Source: Caenispirillum bisanense
GTDB taxonomy: Bacteria > Pseudomonadota > Alphaproteobacteria > Rhodospirillales > Rhodospirillaceae
Direction: 5' to 3'
Length of the DNA stretch: 64,000 nucleotides
Assembly: GCF_039523075.1 (NCBI RefSeq)
Contig: NZ_BAAAEP010000012.1
Span: forward strand, 20,871 to 84,870
Part shown: positions 7,796 through 18,409 of the stretch, in pieces
Layout of the letters: each line of letters begins with the position of its first letter
Position numbering within the stretch: position 1 is the stretch's first letter
The notes under the pieces: model-generated
What the model was told of the DNA's origin: nothing
What the model saw: only the letters and a program-made list of their open reading frames with translations
Database searches by the model: none
Made by a program: the position numbers and the translations under genes

Positions 7796-8842
7796 GTGCT
7801 CAAGAAGACCCTCGCCCTGGCCGCCGTTGCCACCGTCGCCGTCGCCGGCGCCGCGGAAGCCCGCGACCAGATCCGCATCGTCGGCTCGTCCACCGTCTAT
7901 CCGTTCACCACGACGGTTGCCGAGAACTTCGGCAAGGCCACCGGCAACAAGACCCCGATCGTCGAGTCCACCGGTACCGGCGGCGGCTTCAAGCTGTTCT
8001 GCGCCGGCGTCGGCACCGAGCACCCGGACTTCACCAACGCCTCGCGCCGCATGAAGGCGTCGGAGCTGGAGCAGTGCCAGGCTAACGGCGTCAACGACGT
8101 GGTCGAGATGAAGGTCGGCTATGACGGCATCGTCATCGCCAACTCCAAGTCCGGCCCCGATGCCGACCTGACCCGCAAGGACATCTTCCTGGCGCTGGCC
8201 AAGCAGGTGCCGGTCGACGGCAAGATCGTCGCCAACCCCTACACCACCTGGAACCAGATCAACCCGGCCCTGCCGGCCGAGAAGATCGAAGTCCTGGGCC
8301 CGCCGCCGACCTCCGGCACCCGCGACGCCTTCGTCGAGATGGTGATGGACGTTGGCTGCGAAGCCGCCCTGAAGGCCACCGGCGTCGAAGTCGGCAAGGA
8401 CGACAAGAAGGCCGTGTGCCAGCAGGTGCGTGAAGACGGCGCCTACATCGAAGCCGGCGAGAACGACAACCTGATCGTCCAGAAGCTCGAGTCCAACCCC
8501 AAGGCCTTCGGCATCTTCGGCTACTCGTTCCTTGACCAGAACGCCGGCCAGATCAAGGGCCACAAGGTGGACGGCCAGGAGCCGACCTACGACAACATCG
8601 CCAACGGCGCCTACCCGGTGTCGCGTCCGCTGTTCGTCTACGCCAAGGGCGCCCACGTCGGCACCATCCCCGGCATGAAGGAATTCATCGCCGAGTACAC
8701 CAGCGAGCGCGCCTGGAGCGCCGACGGCTACCTCGCCGACAAGGGCCTGATCGCCATGCCGCAGGCCGAGCGCGAGCAGTTCCGCGCCTCCGCCGAGGGC
8801 CTGCAGGCCGTCAGCCTGGAGCAGCTGAAGGCGTCGCACTGA
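7796..8842 (+). CDS. pstS: Periplasmic phosphate-binding protein PstS
   Basis: Captures phosphate in the periplasm and delivers it to PstCAB. A signal peptide (MLKKTLALAAVATVAVAGAA, cleaved near EA-RD) leads into the mature domain with IVGSSTVYPFTTTVAE, ESTGTGGGFKLFC and PPPTSGTRDAFVE, the phosphate-contacting segments of this family. A GTG start at 7796 is chosen because GGAGG ends 5 bases before it. The in-frame TTG at 7784 would put the Shine-Dalgarno inside the gene. 348 residues, usual length. It is first in the operon and follows a Pho box. A strong hairpin separates it from pstC. Confidence 0.96.
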   Translation: MLKKTLALAAVATVAVAGAAEARDQIRIVGSSTVYPFTTTVAENFGKATGNKTPIVESTGTGGGFKLFCAGVGTEHPDFTNASRRMKASELEQCQANGVNDVVEMKVGYDGIVIANSKSGPDADLTRKDIFLALAKQVPVDGKIVANPYTTWNQINPALPAEKIEVLGPPPTSGTRDAFVEMVMDVGCEAALKATGVEVGKDDKKAVCQQVREDGAYIEAGENDNLIVQKLESNPKAFGIFGYSFLDQNAGQIKGHKVDGQEPTYDNIANGAYPVSRPLFVYAKGAHVGTIPGMKEFIAEYTSERAWSADGYLADKGLIAMPQAEREQFRASAEGLQAVSLEQLKASH

Positions 8843-8860
8843 TCCGCGACGGAATGGACG

Positions 8861-8889
8861 CGGTGGCCGGCCGATCTGGCCGGCCACCG
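8861..8889 (+). terminator. Intercistronic hairpin between pstS and pstC
   Basis: CGGTGGCCGGCC and GGCCGGCCACCG form a perfect 12-bp stem with a 5-base loop, 18 bases past the pstS stop. There is no T-run. It more likely protects the pstS mRNA 3' end, or attenuates, than fully terminates. This would give more binding protein than permease, a common arrangement for ABC importers. Confidence 0.7.
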
Positions 8890-9027
8890 TTGCCATGTTC
8901 CGGCGGTCCGCCGGCCGCCTGCCGCCCCGGCAGTAATGACTCGACAAGTCGTTCATTGATCCATACTCGTCGCCGAGCCGCATTACCGGCACCCGATCTT
9001 ACCCCTACACCGGTGTAGCGAGAGGCC

Positions 9028-10425
9028 ATGCAAGCGTTCACCCTCATCGTCGTCCTGCTGGTGCTGACCGTGGTCGGCTTCCGCATGGGACGCGGACGTG
9101 CCGTTGCCGTCGTCGGCGGCGAGACGCGCAAGCTTCACTCCCTGCCGAGCTATCACGGCATGTACGTCGCCCTGTGGTGCGGCGTGCCGTCGTTCGTGCT
9201 GCTTGGCCTGTGGATGCTGTTCGAGCCCACCATCGCGACGCAGCTGACCCTCGCCAGCCTGCCGCCGCAGGCCTTCGTCGGCGCCGACGGGCAGCCGCTG
9301 TCGGAGGCGCGCATCGGCCTTCTGCTCACCGACATCCGCAACACCGCCACCGGCAACATCGCCGGCAGCAGCGATCCGCTGGTGCGCCAGGCGGCGGAAT
9401 ACTACGCCGGCATCCGCTCCACCGGGTCGTGGCTGCTCACCACCGTGGCGCTGTCGCTGGCGGTGGCCGGGGCCGGCTGGGGCTGGAAGCGGGTGTCGCC
9501 CGACCTGCGGGCCCGCAACGACGTCGAGCTGGCGGTGAAGGTCTTCATGATCGTCTGCTCGACCATCGCCGTCTTCACCACCATCGGCATCATCCTGTCG
9601 CTGCTGTTCGAAAGCGTCCGCTTCTTCGCCCGCGTGTCGCCGGTGGAGTTCCTGTTCGGCACCCACTGGAGCCCGCAGATCTCCATCCGCGCCGACCAGG
9701 TGGGCTCGTCGGGCGGCTTCGGCGCCATCCCGCTGTTCGCCGGCACGCTGCTGATCTCGTTCATCGCCATGTCGGTGGCGGTGCCCATCGGCCTGCTGTC
9801 GGCCATCTACATGGCCGAATACGCCCCCCGCAAGGTGCGCTCGGTGATCAAGCCGGTGCTGGAAATCCTGGCCGGCATCCCGACCGTGGTCTACGGCTTC
9901 TTCGCCGCCCTGACCGTGGCGCCGTTCTTCCGCGACACCGGCGGCCTGTTCGGCCTGTCCATCAGCTCGGAAAGCGCCCTGGCGGCCGGCATCGTCATGG
10001 GCATCATGATCATCCCCTTCGTCAGCTCGCTGTCGGACGACGTGATCACCGCCGTGCCCAATGCCATGCGCGAAGGCTCCTACGGCCTCGGCGCCACCAA
10101 GAGCGAGACCATCAAGCGGGTCATCCTGCCGGCGGCGCTGCCGGGCGTGGTGGGCGGCATCCTGCTCGCCGTGTCGCGCGCCATCGGCGAGACCATGATC
10201 GTGGTCATGGCGGCCGGCCTGTCCGCCAACCTGACGGCCAATCCCTTCGAGGCGGTCACCACCGTCACCGTGCAGATCGTCACCCTGCTGGTCGGCGACC
10301 AGGAGTTCGACAGCCCGAAGACCCTGGCGGCCTTCGCCCTTGGCCTGGTGCTGTTCGTGGTGACGCTGGTGCTGAACGTCATCGCCCTCCATGTGGTGCG
10401 CAAGTACCGCGAGCAGTACGAGTAA
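9028..10425 (+). CDS. pstC: Phosphate ABC transporter permease PstC
   Basis: Inner-membrane channel subunit of the high-affinity phosphate importer. The 465-residue protein has an N-terminal membrane-anchored extension (about 1-170) typical of alphaproteobacterial PstC. The transporter core follows (about 230-465), with GFGAIPLFAGTLLISFIAM, YAPRKVRSVIKPVLEILAGI, VVYGFFAAL and the coupling EAA-type loop REGSYGLGATKSETIKRVIL. At least seven hydrophobic segments are visible. A GAGAGG site precedes the ATG. pstA begins 12 bp downstream. Confidence 0.95.
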   Translation: MQAFTLIVVLLVLTVVGFRMGRGRAVAVVGGETRKLHSLPSYHGMYVALWCGVPSFVLLGLWMLFEPTIATQLTLASLPPQAFVGADGQPLSEARIGLLLTDIRNTATGNIAGSSDPLVRQAAEYYAGIRSTGSWLLTTVALSLAVAGAGWGWKRVSPDLRARNDVELAVKVFMIVCSTIAVFTTIGIILSLLFESVRFFARVSPVEFLFGTHWSPQISIRADQVGSSGGFGAIPLFAGTLLISFIAMSVAVPIGLLSAIYMAEYAPRKVRSVIKPVLEILAGIPTVVYGFFAALTVAPFFRDTGGLFGLSISSESALAAGIVMGIMIIPFVSSLSDDVITAVPNAMREGSYGLGATKSETIKRVILPAALPGVVGGILLAVSRAIGETMIVVMAAGLSANLTANPFEAVTTVTVQIVTLLVGDQEFDSPKTLAAFALGLVLFVVTLVLNVIALHVVRKYREQYE

Positions 10426-10437
10426 GGAGCCTGGAGC

Positions 10438-11784
10438 ATGGCACCCCGTTCTCCTAAAGCCTATGATCCAGCCGCCACCGTGGCTGCCGAGGGACCGACC
10501 GTGAGCCGCAACATCACCGACGTCGTCAACGCCGGGCTCGCCGCCCGTTACCGCGCGGAGAAGCGCTTCCGCGCCTATGGCATCATCGCCATCCTGATCG
10601 CGCTCAGCATGCTTGCGACGCTGTTCGCGACCATCATCGCCAAGGGCTACCCCGCCTTCACCACCACCGTGCTGGAACTGCCGGTGACGGTGGAGCGCGA
10701 GCTGGTCGCCAATGCCCAGGGCGAGGTGACGCCGGAAAGCATCGCCTTCGCCAACTTCGCCACGCCGCTGCGCGCCGCCCTGGACGCCCAGTTCCCCGAC
10801 GTGGAAGGCCGGGCGGAGAAGCGCCAGCTCTATGCCATCCTGTCGGACGGCGCCACCTTCGCCCTGCAGGCCATGATCCGCGAGAACCCGGAACTGGTCG
10901 GCCGCGAGGTGATCGTCGAGGCGCCGGTGTCGTCGGACTTCGACCTGCTCTACAAGGGCCAGATCGACATCGCGCTGCCGGAAAGCCAGCGCCGCGTCAA
11001 CGACCGGCAGGTGGCGTGGTTCCAGGCCCTGCAGGACCGCGGCCTGGTCGACTCGGAATTCAACACCATCCTGTTCACCAACGGCGACTCCCGCCAGCCG
11101 GAACTGGCCGGCATTTGGGGCGCGGTGGTCGGCAGCTTCTACACCCTGATGGTGACGCTGGCGCTGTCCTTCCCCATCGGCGTGGCGGCGGCGGTGTACC
11201 TTGAGGAATTCGCGCCCAAGAACAAGTGGACCGACCTGATCGAGGTGAACATCAACAACCTCGCCGCGGTGCCGTCCATCGTGTTCGGTCTGCTCGGCCT
11301 GGCGGTGTTCCTGCAGCTGTTCGGCCTGCCGCGATCGGCGCCGCTGGTGGGCGGCCTGGTGCTGACGCTCATGACCCTGCCGACCATCATCATCGCCAGC
11401 CGCGCGGCGCTGAAGTCGGTGCCGCCCTCCATCCGCGAGGCGGCGCTGGGGGTCGGGGCCTCCAAGCTGCAGATGATCACCCACCACGTGCTGCCGCTGG
11501 CCATGCCCGGCATGCTCACCGGCACCATCATCGGCATGGCCCAGGCCCTGGGCGAGACGGCGCCGCTGCTGATGATCGGCATGGTGGCTTTCGTGGTCGA
11601 CATTCCCGGCGGCCCCATGGACCCGGCGACCGTTCTGCCGGTGCAGATCTTCCTGTGGGCCGACAGCCCGGAACGTGCCTTCGTTGCCCGCACCTCGGCG
11701 GCCATCATGGTTCTTCTCGCCTTCCTGGTGGTGATGAACGCGGCTGCCGTCCTTCTCCGCAAGAAGTTCGAACGCCGCTGGTAG
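10438..11784 (+). CDS. pstA: Phosphate ABC transporter permease PstA
   Basis: Second channel subunit, pairing with PstC. The 448-residue protein has a cytoplasmic N terminus, a membrane segment at about 50-70, and a large extracytoplasmic insert (about 75-220), as in alphaproteobacterial PstA. The permease core contains GIWGAVVGSFYTLMVTLALS, FPIGVAAAVYLEEFAPKN, AAVPSIVFGLLGLAVF and the coupling loop REAALGVGASKLQMITHHVL. An AAGGAG site precedes the ATG. pstB starts 8 bp after its stop. Confidence 0.95.
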   Translation: MAPRSPKAYDPAATVAAEGPTVSRNITDVVNAGLAARYRAEKRFRAYGIIAILIALSMLATLFATIIAKGYPAFTTTVLELPVTVERELVANAQGEVTPESIAFANFATPLRAALDAQFPDVEGRAEKRQLYAILSDGATFALQAMIRENPELVGREVIVEAPVSSDFDLLYKGQIDIALPESQRRVNDRQVAWFQALQDRGLVDSEFNTILFTNGDSRQPELAGIWGAVVGSFYTLMVTLALSFPIGVAAAVYLEEFAPKNKWTDLIEVNINNLAAVPSIVFGLLGLAVFLQLFGLPRSAPLVGGLVLTLMTLPTIIIASRAALKSVPPSIREAALGVGASKLQMITHHVLPLAMPGMLTGTIIGMAQALGETAPLLMIGMVAFVVDIPGGPMDPATVLPVQIFLWADSPERAFVARTSAAIMVLLAFLVVMNAAAVLLRKKFERRW

Positions 11785-11792
11785 GACCCGCC

Positions 11793-12644
11793 ATGAACAG
11801 CCAAGCCACCGCCGCCCAGGTCCAGACCGACGCCGCCGCCGCCGCGCCGCAGGGCACCGCCGGGTCGCCGCTCGTCGGTCCGGGCGAGAAGGCCAAGGTC
11901 TCCGCCCGCAAGGCCAACGTCTATTACGGCGACAAGCACGCCATCAAGGACGTCGCCCTGGACATCAAGCAGAACGAGGTGACCGCCTTCATCGGTCCGT
12001 CGGGCTGCGGCAAGTCGACGTTCCTGCGCTGCCTGAACCGCATGAACGACACCATCGACAGCGCCCGCGTCACCGGCACCATCACGCTCGACGGCGACGA
12101 CATCTACGACCGCCGGGTGGACGTGGTGCAGCTGCGCGCCCGCGTCGGCATGGTGTTCCAGAAGCCGAACCCGTTCCCGAAGTCCATCTTCGAGAACATC
12201 GCCTACGGCCCGCGCATCCACGGCATCGCCCGCCACAAGGACGAGCTGGAAGAGATCGTCATGACCAGCCTGGAACGGGCCGGTCTGCTGGCCGAGGTGA
12301 AGGACCGCCTGGACCAGCCCGGCACCGGCCTGTCGGGCGGCCAGCAGCAGCGCCTGTGCATCGCCCGCGCCATCGCCGTCAGCCCGGAAGTGATCCTGAT
12401 GGACGAGCCGTGCTCGGCGCTGGACCCCATCGCCACGGCCAAGATCGAGGAACTGATCGACGAGCTGCGGCAGAACTACACCATCGTCATCGTCACCCAC
12501 TCCATGCAGCAGGCGGCCCGCGTCTCGCAGCGCACCGCCTTCTTCCACCTGGGCAACCTGGTGGAGTGCGGCGACACCGAACAGATCTTCACCAACCCGC
12601 AGCACCGCCTGACGCAGGGCTACATCACCGGCCGCTTCGGCTGA
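11793..12644 (+). CDS. pstB: Phosphate ABC transporter ATP-binding protein PstB
   Basis: ATPase that powers PstCA. The 283-residue protein has Walker A GPSGCGKST (about 70-78), Q-loop VFQKPNPFPKSI, signature LSGGQQQRLCIARAIA and Walker B VILMDEPCSALDP, followed by the switch histidine in VTHSMQQ. All key residues are present. The first 35 residues are an Ala/Gln-rich extension. The ATG at 11793 is the only in-frame start before the ATPase fold; upstream of it the frame overlaps pstA. Confidence 0.97.
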   Translation: MNSQATAAQVQTDAAAAAPQGTAGSPLVGPGEKAKVSARKANVYYGDKHAIKDVALDIKQNEVTAFIGPSGCGKSTFLRCLNRMNDTIDSARVTGTITLDGDDIYDRRVDVVQLRARVGMVFQKPNPFPKSIFENIAYGPRIHGIARHKDELEEIVMTSLERAGLLAEVKDRLDQPGTGLSGGQQQRLCIARAIAVSPEVILMDEPCSALDPIATAKIEELIDELRQNYTIVIVTHSMQQAARVSQRTAFFHLGNLVECGDTEQIFTNPQHRLTQGYITGRFG

Positions 12645-12694
12645 GCCGGTAACCCCCGCCCCGCCGCAGCAGCGGTCGAAGCAGGAGAGGCACC

Positions 12695-13444
12695 GTGGAA
12701 CAGCGTCCTTCAGAGCACACGGTCAGCGCCTTCGGCGAGGAGCTGCGCGACCTGGGCGACATGATCGTCCGCATGGGCGGCCTGGCCGAGGCGCAGCTTG
12801 CCTCGGCCCTGCAGGCCCTGTCGCGGCGCGACAGCGACCTCGCCGCCCGCGTCGTCACCGCCGACGCCAAGGTCGACGAGATGGAGCAGGAGGTGCACGC
12901 CTGCGTCGTGCGCCTCATCGCCCTGCGCCAGCCGGTGGCCGACGACCTGCGCAACGCCGTCGGCGCCCTCAAGATCGCCGCCGACGTCGAGCGCATCGGC
13001 GACTATGCCGCCAACGTCGCCAAGCGGGTGCTGGTGCTCAACCAGCTGCCGCTGGTGCGGCCGGTGGCGGCGGTGCCCAGCATGGGGCGCATCGTGCAGG
13101 AACTGATCAACGACGTGCTCGACGCCTATGTCGAACGCGACGTGCGCAAGGCCATCGACGTCTGGCAGCGGGACGAGGAAGTGGACGAGCTGCACACCAG
13201 CCTGTTCCGCGAACTGGTCACCGACATGATGGAGGATGCGCGCAACATCACCGCCTGCACGCACCTCATGTTCATCGCCAAGAACATCGAGCGCATCGGC
13301 GACCACGCCACCAACATTGCGGAAACCATCCATTTCCTGGTCCAGGGCACGCCCCTGCGCGGCCAGCGGCCCAAGGGGGCCGACCAGGACTACAGCCTGC
13401 CGGCGCAGGACGCACCGGCCAGGGCCAAGGACGCGACGGAGTAG
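12695..13444 (+). CDS. phoU: Phosphate signalling protein PhoU
   Basis: Cytoplasmic helical protein that links Pst transporter state to the PhoR/PhoB system and represses the Pho response when phosphate is ample. The 249-residue protein carries the two PhoU repeats, each with the metal-binding E/DxxxD-type signature: LKIAADVERIGDYAANVAKR in the first, and MFIAKNIERIGDHATNIAET in the second. The start is GTG at 12695 with AGGAGAGG before it. It follows pstB by 50 bp and phoB begins 8 bp after it. Confidence 0.96.
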   Translation: MEQRPSEHTVSAFGEELRDLGDMIVRMGGLAEAQLASALQALSRRDSDLAARVVTADAKVDEMEQEVHACVVRLIALRQPVADDLRNAVGALKIAADVERIGDYAANVAKRVLVLNQLPLVRPVAAVPSMGRIVQELINDVLDAYVERDVRKAIDVWQRDEEVDELHTSLFRELVTDMMEDARNITACTHLMFIAKNIERIGDHATNIAETIHFLVQGTPLRGQRPKGADQDYSLPAQDAPARAKDATE

Positions 13445-13452
13445 ACGCAGAG

Positions 13453-14154
13453 ATGAAGCCGCTTGTCATGATCGTCGAGGACGAAATCGCCCTCGTCACC
13501 ATGCTCCGCTACAACCTGGAGAAGGAAGGCTATCGCGTCGTCGAGGCCACCGACGGCGAGGAAGCGCTGACGGTCGCCGCCGAGAACACGCCCAACCTCA
13601 TCCTGCTCGACTGGATGCTGCCGATGATGTCGGGCATCGAGGTCTGCCGCCAGCTGCGCCGCAAGCCGGCGACCCGCGACGTGCCCATCATCATGGTCAC
13701 CGCCCGCGGCGAGGAAAGCGACAAGGTGCGCGGCCTCAACACCGGTGCCGACGACTACATCACCAAGCCGTTCTCCATGCCCGAGCTGATGGCCCGCATC
13801 GGTGCCCTGCTGCGGCGCTCGCAGCCGGTGGCGCAGAGCAAGGGCGTGCTCACCTACGAAGACATCACCATGGACCTGTCGGCCCACCGCGTCACCCGCG
13901 CCGGCCGCTACGTCCACCTGGGCCCGACCGAGTTCCGCCTGCTGCAGTTCCTGATGGAGCATCCCGGCTGCGTGTTCTCGCGCGAGGAACTGCTGAACGC
14001 CGTGTGGGGGCCGGACATCTATGTCGAGCCGCGCACCGTCGACGTCCACATCCGCCGCCTGCGCAAGGCGCTGAACGGCGAGACGGAGCAGGACGTCATC
14101 CGCACCGTGCGCGCCGCCGGCTACGCCCTGGACGCCAACGCCGTCATCGCCTGA
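13453..14154 (+). CDS. phoB: Phosphate regulon response regulator PhoB
   Basis: OmpR-family activator of the Pho regulon. The receiver (about 1-120) has the acidic pair Glu9-Asp10, phosphoacceptor Asp53 in LILLDWMLP, and Lys in DYITKPF. The winged-helix DNA-binding domain follows (about 135-230) with LGPTEFRLLQFLMEHP and RTVDVHIRRLRKAL. 233 residues, full length. It is the last gene of the operon, so it is probably autoregulated through the Pho box upstream of pstS. The partner kinase PhoR is not in this window. Confidence 0.96.
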   Translation: MKPLVMIVEDEIALVTMLRYNLEKEGYRVVEATDGEEALTVAAENTPNLILLDWMLPMMSGIEVCRQLRRKPATRDVPIIMVTARGEESDKVRGLNTGADDYITKPFSMPELMARIGALLRRSQPVAQSKGVLTYEDITMDLSAHRVTRAGRYVHLGPTEFRLLQFLMEHPGCVFSREELLNAVWGPDIYVEPRTVDVHIRRLRKALNGETEQDVIRTVRAAGYALDANAVIA

Positions 14155-14157
14155 AAC

Positions 14158-14187
14158 GTCGGGCCGGCGGGTGGCCGGCCCGACTTT
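14158..14187 (+). terminator. Rho-independent terminator after phoB
   Basis: GTCGGGCCGGC (14158-14168) pairs perfectly with GCCGGCCCGAC (14174-14184) over a 5-base loop, followed by TTT. It lies 3 bases after the phoB stop and closes the pst-pho operon. Confidence 0.8.
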
Positions 14188-14283
14188 CGATGTACAACCG
14201 TAGTAAGAAAGAGCCGCCGAACCGTCGCGCCGCTCCTGTCGTTGACGCCCTGATTTAGAACTTTTCTGAAAAGGGCTTCAGCG

Positions 14284-16404
<2,121 letters not shown>

Positions 16405-16435
16405 AAGACCTGAAGCTCCTTGTGATGCAAGCAAA

Positions 16436-16461
16436 ACGGCGGCCCCATCAGGGGCCGCCGT
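16436..16461 (-). terminator. Rho-independent terminator shared by convergent genes
   Basis: ACGGCGGCCCC and GGGGCCGCCGT form a perfect 11-bp stem with a 4-base loop. On the leftward strand it is followed by TTTTGC, so it best serves the hydrolase gene ending at 16484. It may also stop katE transcripts. Confidence 0.8.
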
Positions 16462-16483
16462 CAGCGCGACTCGAAGGGGCCAA

Positions 16484-17125
16484 TCAGGCGCCGATGGCCC
16501 TGGCCAGATAGGCGTCGATCACCTTCACCAGCGCTTCCTGGTGGTCGGTGAAGCTGTGGTTGGCGCCCTCGATGGCGGTGTAGTCGATGGTGATGTTCTT
16601 CTGCTGCTGCAGCTTGGCCGCCAGCTTGGCGGCGGCGGCTTCCGGCACGCGCTCGTCCTTGCTGCCGTGGACGATCAGGCCCGACGACGGGCAGGGGGCC
16701 AGGAAGGTGAAATCGTACTGGTTGGCCGGCGGCGCCACCGACACGAACCCCTCGATCTCCGGCCGGCGCATCAGCAACTGCATGCCGATCCAGGCGCCGA
16801 AGGCAAAGCCGGCGACCCAGCAGGCGCCGGCGTTGTGGTTGATCTGCTGCATCCAGTCGAGCGCCGAGGCGGCATCCGACAGCTCCCCCTGACCGGCGTC
16901 ATAGACCCCCTGCGACCGGCCGACCCCGCGGAAATTGAAGCGCAGCACCGAAAAGCCGCGGCGGGCGAAGGTGTGATAGGTGTTGTAGACGACCCGGTTG
17001 TTCATGCTGCCGCCCTGCTGCGGATCGTGGTGCAGAACCAGGGCGATGGGGGCATTCGGCCGCTTCGAGTGGTGATAACGGCCTTCCAGGCGGCCTTCCG
17101 GCCCGTTGAAGATCACTTCAGGCAT
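16484..17125 (-). CDS. Alpha/beta-hydrolase-fold protein with an altered nucleophile elbow
   Basis: The 213-residue protein has the fold hallmarks of the small COG2945-type hydrolases: ALVLHHDPQQGG (oxyanion strand), FNFRGVGRSQG, a nucleophile elbow, GLIVHGSKDERVP (acid) and ANHSFTDH (catalytic His). The elbow reads GFAFGAW, so Ala108 stands where the nucleophile Ser is expected. Unless another residue substitutes, normal esterase chemistry is unlikely, and binding or a non-hydrolytic role is possible. Substrate is unknown. The ATG at 17125 begins the conserved core. It is divergent from cysE. Confidence 0.8.
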   Translation of the reverse strand: MPEVIFNGPEGRLEGRYHHSKRPNAPIALVLHHDPQQGGSMNNRVVYNTYHTFARRGFSVLRFNFRGVGRSQGVYDAGQGELSDAASALDWMQQINHNAGACWVAGFAFGAWIGMQLLMRRPEIEGFVSVAPPANQYDFTFLAPCPSSGLIVHGSKDERVPEAAAAKLAAKLQQQKNITIDYTAIEGANHSFTDHQEALVKVIDAYLARAIGA

Positions 17126-17412
17126 GGGTGCGGTGAGCCTTGGCTTCTGGCGCGGCGGAAGGGATCGGAACAGGGCGCGCGACGGGATGGGAAAGCCCCC
17201 GGTGAAGTGTCCCGCCGGCCGTCGCGGAAAGGGGCGTCAGTGGCCCCAGGCAAACTTGACCGGCATGGTCGGGGATCATATATTCAACTCCACAGGGGCC
17301 ATGGCCTCTGTTATCTACTGTTGCGCGGCGGGTCGCGAAGGTGCGACCCGGCCGTGTAAAACGGGGCGCATATTAGCACACTCGACGCAGCAATTTTCAA
17401 CAGATTTCGAAG

Positions 17413-18339
17413 ATGTTCGCACGACTCAAGGAAGACATGGACGCCATTCTGGCCCGCGATCCGGCCGCCCGCTCGCGGCTGGAGGTCTTCCTCTGTTATC
17501 CGGGCTTCCATGCCATCGCCATGCACCGGCTGACCCATTGGCTGTGGGGCAAGGGCGTGCGGCTGCCGGCCCGGTTCCTGTCGCATGTGGCGAAGATGTT
17601 CACCGGCGTCGAGATCCATCCGGGTGCCAGGATCGGCCGTCGCGTCTTCATTGATCATGCCACCGGCGTGGTCATCGGCGAGACCGCCGAGGTGGGTGAT
17701 GACGTGACGCTGTACCAGGGCGTGACCCTGGGCGGCACCTCGCTGCACAAGGGCAAGCGCCACCCGACCCTGGGTGCCGGCGTCATCGTCGGCTCCGGCG
17801 CGCAGATCCTCGGCCCCCACACGGTGGGGGAGGGGGCGCGCGTGGGTGCCAACGCGGTGGTGCTGGACGAGGTTCCGCCGGGCGTCACCGTGGTCGGCAT
17901 TCCCGCCCGCATGGTGATGCGCAAGCCCAAGGGGATCGAGGAAGACTTCTGCGCCTACGGCCTGCCGTCGGAACACCTGCCGGACCCGGTCGTGCGCACC
18001 ATGGATGCCCTGCGGGCCCAGATCAGCGCCCTGATGGACCGGGTGGAAACCCTGGAGCGCGAGCGCGACCAGGCCGCCGGCCAGCCGGGCACCCCGGCCG
18101 CCGCCCCGGTGCCGCCGGTCACCGTGCGGGCGCCCCGTCTGCCGCAGGTGGTGGCCGACAACAGCGACGTGCTGCGGTCCGGCGACGCGGCGGACGGCCC
18201 GGAGATGGAGGCGATCCGCCTGCCGGATGCTTCCCCCGCCGCCGGCGATGCCGCCTCTCCCCTCGCGGGCGGGCCCACCGCGGGCGTGGACGAAGAAGAA
18301 GACGCGCGCCGCGCGGCCTCCGGCGGGAGGCCGGCGTGA
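17413..18339 (+). CDS. cysE: Serine O-acetyltransferase with a long C-terminal extension
   Basis: Acetylates serine with acetyl-CoA, the committed step of cysteine synthesis. Residues about 1-60 are the helical N-terminal part (YPGFHAIAMHRLTHWLW). The left-handed beta-helix follows (about 65-165), with the active-site IDHATGVVIGE, VTLYQGVTLGG and GAQILGPHTVGEG hexapeptides. This is the shorter EpsC-like form. After a predicted coiled coil (about 190-220) comes a roughly 85-residue Pro/Ala- and acid-rich tail not found in most CysE proteins. iscR begins 70 bp downstream, so the desulfurase substrate supply and Fe-S control are probably co-transcribed. Confidence 0.92.
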   Translation: MFARLKEDMDAILARDPAARSRLEVFLCYPGFHAIAMHRLTHWLWGKGVRLPARFLSHVAKMFTGVEIHPGARIGRRVFIDHATGVVIGETAEVGDDVTLYQGVTLGGTSLHKGKRHPTLGAGVIVGSGAQILGPHTVGEGARVGANAVVLDEVPPGVTVVGIPARMVMRKPKGIEEDFCAYGLPSEHLPDPVVRTMDALRAQISALMDRVETLERERDQAAGQPGTPAAAPVPPVTVRAPRLPQVVADNSDVLRSGDAADGPEMEAIRLPDASPAAGDAASPLAGGPTAGVDEEEDARRAASGGRPA

Positions 18340-18409
18340 TTACGGTGCACAAGGGATCGGGAACGGTCGGAACCGCTGCCGCGGCACCGGCCCAGAGGGA
18401 GTACGGACC

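Noticed and set aside
14242..14270. katE promoter TTGACG with TCTGAA
   Set aside because: The -35 is good but the -10 is poor. Mentioned in the katE entry but not listed as a separate feature.
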